Program-made: the position numbers and the translations under genes | Part shown: positions 58,553-64,000 of the stretch, piece after piece | Position numbering within the stretch: position 1 is the first letter of the stretch | Layout of the letters: each line of letters opens with the position of its first letter | Notes under the pieces: generated by a model | Databases searched by the model: none | The model's input: the letters and a program-made list of their open reading frames with translations, nothing else | What the model was told of the DNA's origin: nothing | NCBI GenBank assembly: GCA_034670405.1 | Contig: JAXDDX010000339.1 | Coordinates: forward strand, 1 to 64,000 | Direction: 5' to 3' | DNA: 64,000 bases | Origin: Hoplostethus atlanticus | Taxonomy: Eukaryota > Chordata > Actinopteri > Trachichthyiformes > Trachichthyidae

Positions 58553-59524
58553 CCAAGTCATCGCTGATAATGGAGGAGCCACAAGTTATTGAGTGAAGGA
58601 GTTCACACATTTTTGCCCACAGGGATATCTGAGTTTTTGTTAAATAAACCAGTTTAGTTAAATAATCAATGAAAGTAGATCATATTTATCTGTGTACAGT
58701 ATGTTCTTTATTTGGGATACCTTCATTAATATTGGAGGTTTAGATAAGGATTTTATAAGGTCATTCACAAACCAAGCATGGCAGTACATTCAGGAACAGA
58801 CTCAAAAAGGAAAAGGGAGGAAAGTTCACTGGAAACAATTGCAAACATGCACTCACACACACACACACACACCAACAGCTTTCTATGAACATGTTGCTTC
58901 CTGCCCTTAACTGCACTATACTTCCTCTTTGCTCTGCATTCCTCTGTGTATGTGTGTGGGGAGAGGTTTGGGGGGGGGTGGGGGGGATATTATGGGATAG
59001 TTTGCCTCTCTCAAAGAGGTTCCATTTCAGTCTTTTCCATCTCCACCTTGGTATAGAGTGAGACTGATAAACGGGGGCCGATATTGGCCTTTTATTAAAA
59101 ATTGGATCTGGTCCAGTGTCATCCACCGCTGATGTGATGAGTTTGTTCGATTACAACCTAAATTGTTCTAATGCAACATTTTCACCAGATTCAACACACG
59201 TATGCAATATGTTTTTTTATTATGACCCTTGGCTTCAAGAGTTTTGGTGTTCCATGGTTTAGATGTTGTTTCAGAGGTTTTTCCACCATGACAACTCAAC
59301 ACTCAATACTTTTACAATAGTTTCATCATAGCAAATATCAGCACAAAATGTTGGCTATTGGCAGTTTCAGTCCAACAATATAGTATCAGCCTTCAAATTC
59401 CCACATCAGTTGAACCCTACTGTTAGTTCTGATTCTGAGTTATGATGTTTACAGTGACATGGGGTCGTTGTAAACGTTTAAAAATCACAACACACTCAGC
59501 AGGACTGTAATGGCAAAATGCCAT
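58553..59524. other. No gene seen
   Basis: There is a short (CA)n tract at about 58,853-58,873 and a G-run near 58,968-58,986. The stretch lies just beyond the likely 3' end of the SAM-domain gene. Confidence 0.5.
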
Positions 59525-60748
59525 TTTATTCACCAGACTTCAGCAGTGGCATCAGAGTATTCAGAAACAAACGTGACCTTTTAAATGTGCAATGTTGCTG
59601 ACCATTCAATCCACAGCACAAGGACACCGAGGCCATGAACATACATGCTAAAGAACACGTGAATGTACGAGGGCCATTTGCATTTACGATGGAGGGATTA
59701 ACGTGCATAAATGTTTTTTTACAATGGCCAGTAATAGTTAAATCACAGATATGACGCTTCAAATTCATAACTGACTACAATCCAGAAAAGGAGTTGCAGT
59801 ATGTGTTCCAAACTAACACACTGCATTGAAGGGATTATCTGGCGTATCCAGTATTCGCTCATCGGTTGTAGCAATCGATACAGAGCCCAGTAGTGGAAGC
59901 AGGAAAACTAAATATATGTTGAGGCCAAGATTTACTACATTTACCACCTCAATTTTGCTTATTCAGCAAGTTTCAAACCACTTGCCATAATTAGTTGACT
60001 GCACTGCTATATCTCATTGAATTAGTCTGAGGTTTTGTCAGGCTTTTGATTAGTTAGAAAGGAGATTTGTTAATCAGGTGAAAACTGACAACGCTGTGAT
60101 GCAAGGTGTTATTTTTAGTAAGAACCGACTGAGAAGGGCTGTTCTGTTGATAGTTAATGGGCTACACTGTGCATTGTGGGAAATGATGAGAGATCGCTGC
60201 CAGATAGTGAGCAGAGTGAGAAATAGGGAGAGAGAGAGAGACATCATGGAGTACGTACAGAACCTGACACTTCTATTCAGCTTTTCTGATTCCATACATG
60301 ATTTTCATAGTAATTCTTGTATGGAAACCCAAGAGAGAAAGAAGCAGAGAGACAGACAGAGAGAGGAAGAAAAAAAAATCCAATGGGCATCCTAATTTGG
60401 ATCAGTAATGCATCAATGTGGTAGGGAAGTGTGGTGTCCACAAACCAATCAAGACTTTTCAAAATGGGAGAAACATGCAGAGCTGTGCAAAAACACACTT
60501 AAATGCAATGCAATGCATGCAGAACAGAACTCATCGACATTCAAAAACGAGACATCGAGAGAGGAAGAGAGACTGATGGACAGGAGGTATCAGAAGATGA
60601 CATCCGGACAAAACCAATCTCACCCATCTGCACAGGTCAATGATCTCACAGGAAATGGCTTTCTATCTCTCTCTCTCTCTCCCCTCTCACTCAATCGCTC
60701 TTTCCTTATTTCTATCTTGTGACTTGTCCTGAAGATGCACGTCGTCTT
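59525..60748 (-). other. Probable 3' UTR of the SAM-domain gene
   Basis: An AATAAA on the minus strand (complement of 59,525-59,530) is a good polyadenylation signal about 1.2 kb downstream of the stop. The interval has no other gene. The actual cleavage site could lie nearer the stop if another signal is used. Confidence 0.45.
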
Positions 60749-61684
60749 CTATGAGGAAAAACATTCTGGAGAGGGAAAAGAAAGAAAAGCTGATGTACAG
60801 TAGTCGGCCTGGGATATTCGTCTTAAAAAGGTGCTAGATGTAACATTTTAACATCAATAAATCAGCAACACGTTCATCTTGAGACATGAGTATAATTATC
60901 GTAAACTATCGATTACACCACAACAGAAGCAGCACTGAAGAGCTGCAACATTCTTGAGGACGCAGATAGATTTGGGATGACATCTTTTGATTCAAGAGGG
61001 GAGGTTTCTCCAGGGTATTATTGGAATACTGATCAAATAGAAATGGTAAATATGTACAGGTGTTTTTTGTTAATACAATGTCAGACATGAGAAGCCTTTT
61101 GTTTTGCTGGTTATTATATCCAAATGAACAGGAAAAAAGTCAAAACTTGAATGTGTGTGTACCATTGATATCCACTGTGTATATTTTTAAAACATGATAC
61201 ATTTTAAAAAGCTTATGAATGTACAGCAAGGAGGTTCACTAGTATTTTCCTCTTGTAGCTCCTGTTTACTTCCTCTAAAAGAAATACACTCTGACTTAAT
61301 CCATGGACAAAGTGTTCCAACTGAATGTGTGCATTTTTATGAAACATTAGCCAATTTAAATACATTAATAACAACATAAGTCATAATAGAGGAAGTGTTT
61401 GTATTTGTGTCCATATACAATGTAGAAAATTGCATTCTGATAGGAAGAAAGGAAGGGTGGAATTTTCCTTTGTTGGTTTTTCCTGAAATATGGATATATG
61501 CAGTCAAGGTTTGGAGTGCAAGCCGGGGCGCTCTCACCAGAATAGATGTCGTTGAGGTTCTCCAGTTCTTCTTGGACTCTGAGGAGGAGGAGGTCCTGCA
61601 GGATCTCCTGCTGCTCCTCAGCCTCCACCCCGAGGTGCTCCAGATGATGCTCCTTCATCCTCAGCAAGGCACGGCCTGGAAGAC

Positions 61685-61753
<69 letters not shown>

Positions 61754-62626
61754 GATCTATGGTTATGCATTTACATTTGTATAAAAAAATGATGTTCAAA
61801 TGAGTTGTGTGATGTGTATACCTGACTAATGCTCCTAAAGAGTGAACAAATAAATGAACCAGTGAATAAATAAAACAAACAGTCTGAGTCCCAATCACAC
61901 CGCTATAAGCACTGTAACAAAGAGCATCATGTGACCTACGAAGGGAGAGCAGGCAGGTGTGCCAGAGGACTTTTTGGCTACCAAGATCCTTATTCTGCAA
62001 CATGTGGGAAGAAATGGTAGATACGAGCTTCCTACTTGAAAATACTGTTCATTTCAGCTTTTAGGTGGTTGGTTTGCTGAAAAGCATGCATTGCTCACTA
62101 GGTGCATGTGTTTTAAGTGTGAAAACGTTGCTCAGGAGAAACCAAAGTCTACATAAAACTTCAATCATGGTGTTTTGAGGCAGAGTGAACATGTTACTTA
62201 GAGCCATCAAGTCGCTCTGACTGTTATTCCCAGATGACATGATCACAGTGTGAGTGATTCCCACCCTCAACCAAAGGTTTTTGTTTTAGCCAATGCTAAC
62301 TAAAAATAAGCCAACTGTGACACAGTGCCTAAGCAGCAGCAATCAGATACTTCATTAACAAGGTAGTACTGTGCTCACACACATGCAGTCATACATTATA
62401 TACTAGTTTTCTTATTTATTATTTTAATAAATTGTATTTAGAGGCTTTGTCAATGTTGTTCAACATTCATGGCAATAAAGCAAACTGAATTGAATGCATC
62501 AGTACCTGATATAGCGTGTGTAATGACGGCTGTGTGCAGTGTGCTCAGTTGGGTCGGGTATTGTTCCTGCACCCAGTCAGACACTTCCTCCACCGACCAG
62601 CATGACACCCGCTTTGACAAGCCCAT
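60749..62626 (-). CDS. Small SAM-domain protein, 3 coding exons, 91 aa
   Basis: Exons in reading order: 62,626-62,506 (ATG at 62,624-62,626), 61,675-61,538, 60,765-60,749 (stop). Total 276 nt with matching phase-1 junctions and GT-AG introns. The protein is almost entirely one sterile alpha motif: WSVEEVSDWVQEQYP (residues 10-24), the mid-loop and helix ISGRALLRMKEHHLEHLG (residues 39-56), and a long final helix EILQDLLLLRVQEELENLN. It ends in CFSS. SAM domains mediate protein-protein assembly. The closest style I know is the SAMD10/SAMD12 group, but the identity is not certain. An acceptor 26 bases before the ATG suggests an upstream non-coding exon. Intron 1 holds a (GT)n tract. Confidence 0.85.
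61689..61745. repeat. (GT)n microsatellite in intron 1 of the SAM-domain gene
   Basis: About 28 GT units run up to the splice acceptor of exon 2, starting only a dozen bases from it. On the sense strand the (CA)n lies directly upstream of CTGTCTTCCAG, in the place of part of the polypyrimidine tract. Confidence 0.9.
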
Positions 62627-62699
62627 CACCCTGCAACCTCATCAGCAGCACCCTGAAAGGCAAAGACCAGAGTTTGAGTTTCTGTAGGTGGCTATCGCT

Positions 62700-62959
62700 G
62701 CTCATGCTAACTACCCAGTTCTTCTTCTGTTGATTCAAAACAAACCGGGAACGTAAAACGCATCACTTCCTGTGCACCAGAGGATTTTTCCGAGGAAAGG
62801 AGTAGGGTATCTCTGCAGACTGGAGACTTGAGAGGGGGCGGGGGATGGGCGTGGCTACTGTCAATCATTTTTTAATTTGGCCTATCAGAGGCTGTCAATC
62901 AAAAACAAATTTCACCAATACGCCGCCTGAACCAGTTATCAATCAGTTTTTAATTCGGC
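62700..62959. promoter_or_regulatory. Candidate bidirectional promoter
   Basis: A GC-box-like run (GAGGGGGCGGGGGATGGGCGTGG, about 62,831-62,853) and a repeated CTGTCAATCA(T/A) motif with ATTGG/CCAAT-like boxes (62,860-62,960) lie between the SAM-domain gene on the left and a spliced plus-strand transcript on the right. The arrangement fits a shared promoter. Confidence 0.45.
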
Positions 62960-63670
62960 TAATCATCTTTCGAGAAGGGTCCAACTGCAGTCCTCCCTAG
63001 TTCCAAACTTGGAAGTTTTCAGAGGTAAGTTGCCATGAGCGAAAGAATAGGCTAATCTATTTTAAATGAAGTTTTGTAACATGTTCACATCAATCAATCA
63101 ATGTAATAACTGCCAAAGTTAATAACTCGGTAACTATTATTAATACAAAGCCATCATATTCATGTGGCGTTCAACTTAGACCGAATGTTGAAAAACTATC
63201 GCTAATTTAAAGTTAGCTAATGTTAGCTTCGGTCCATTATAAGATAACATTAGTCTACTAGCTAGTTAAACAATCCAAGTGCATGTAACAATAACACGAA
63301 TGGACAGATCATTAGGTTAACGTTAGCTGGACAACAGGTGGGTTTGTGTAATAAGTTGGTATTTTTATTTATTGATTTATTGAATATGTCACGAGTCATG
63401 CATGACCCCAAATGATCTCACCCCTCAATGGGTTCGGTTGTAACTTAGCCTATATAAAGTATAGTGGCCTATTTATGTTCTAAAGACAGACTGCTGTCTG
63501 TAATGATGTTTTGTTGTTTTAATTTTAGATGCATCCAACAATAATAACAGACGCCTCATCAAATCCGCAGCACCACCTCCTGCACCACCTCCATCACCAA
63601 TCCCTGGACTCCCAGCCCCACTGTAAATTTGTAATTTATTAGGTGCAATAAATTCTTTGACACACTCTAT
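62960..63670 (+). ncRNA. Putative two-exon short transcript, coding status unclear
   Basis: A strong donor (CAGAG|GTAAGT at 63,025) and an acceptor (TTTTAATTTTAG, ending 63,528) frame an intron of 504 bases. The second exon, 63,529 to about 63,670, ends with AATAAA at 63,647-63,652. It contains a 37-codon frame starting with the ATG at 63,529 (His/Leu-rich) and, in another frame, a Pro-rich stretch (SAAPPPAPPPSPIPGLPAPL) without a start codon upstream. It may be a non-coding RNA or a micropeptide gene. Confidence 0.4.
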
Positions 63671-64000
63671 TTAAGTTTCTTCTTTCACATTTCTTCTACT
63701 TTTATTCCTCCAAGGAGTGGAGGAGGGCAGAAGAGGGGTAGCTGTTATAAAAACATAAATATTCATTATTCAGGTGAACCAGTTAGCTCCAACTGTGTGA
63801 TGCTATGAATATATTTTTATTATTCAGTTTATATAAATGCTCTACATTTCTCTGAAAAGTGATAAATAAATATGATCATTCTATAAATTGATGCAAGTCA
63901 ATAATTCACCAGTTACGAGGCCGTGGATGAGCCAGGAATAGTAGCAGTCAACACAACATGGTATTAATCGCATCAGTATATGATTTATAGTATATATTTG
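63671..64000. other. No gene seen
   Basis: AT-rich sequence after the polyadenylation signal; nothing recognised. Confidence 0.5.

Noticed and set aside
1..64000. CRISPR arrays, rRNA or tRNA genes
   Set aside because: No regularly spaced repeats with unique spacers and no recognisable RNA gene cores were seen; the tandem repeats present are microsatellites or coding minisatellites.

Overview
The window looks like a teleost fish chromosome, and most of it is a transposable-element (TE) graveyard. The fish call rests on the mix of families: a chromodomain Ty3/gypsy element, a DIRS-type ORF, a KDZ (Kyakuja-Dileera-Zisupton) DNA transposon, a Tx1/L1-type LINE, fish L2-type LINE tails, Tc1, hAT and PIF/Harbinger relics, and a Penelope-like element with a GIY-YIG domain. 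Genes are split by spliceosomal introns. No bacterial-type genes, CRISPR arrays, rRNAs or tRNAs were seen.

Left part (1-33,282). An apparently intact chromovirus (619-6119, 5-bp TSD AAGCC, two 556-bp LTRs) sits in a GC-rich region whose right side is a DIRS-like ORF on the minus strand. From about 7631 to 33,282 there is one nested stack that can be peeled by target-site duplications (TSDs). A decayed gypsy element is cut by an L1-type LINE (12-bp TSD AAGAACTGGTGT). The LINE is cut inside its ORF2 by a 15.6-kb KDZ transposon (7-bp TSD GATAGAG). The KDZ transposon is cut by a 771-bp solo LTR (TSD CTAC). A second copy of the same solo LTR (TSD AAAC) cuts the gypsy element. Removing each insertion restores the reading frame of the gypsy and L1 hosts.

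The most interesting object is the KDZ transposon (10,166-25,768). It has ~165-bp terminal inverted repeats rich in ACGTA motifs and two convergent multi-exon genes, both open with consistent splice phases in my reading: a 16-exon, 954-aa transposase on the plus strand and a 7-exon, 299-aa cysteine-containing protein of unknown function on the minus strand. Between them lies the decayed 3' end of a different KDZ transposase.

Middle (33,283-52,065). A 715-bp foldback palindrome is followed by a Tc1 relic split by a 761-bp solo LTR (TSD GGGTG). A 1.34-kb hAT relic (8-bp TSD GGGTTAGG) lies at the Tc1/Penelope border. Then come a decayed Penelope-like element (SGNH-like ORF1, reverse transcriptase, GIY-YIG), several truncated LINEs, and a 440-bp Harbinger-type MITE.

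Right part (52,066-64,000). This is the most host-like stretch. It has microsatellites, one 963-bp MITE, and a small minus-strand gene in three coding exons (60,749-62,626) encoding a 91-aa SAM-domain protein. A short spliced, polyadenylation-signal-bearing plus-strand transcript may diverge from a shared GC-box promoter near 62.85 kb.
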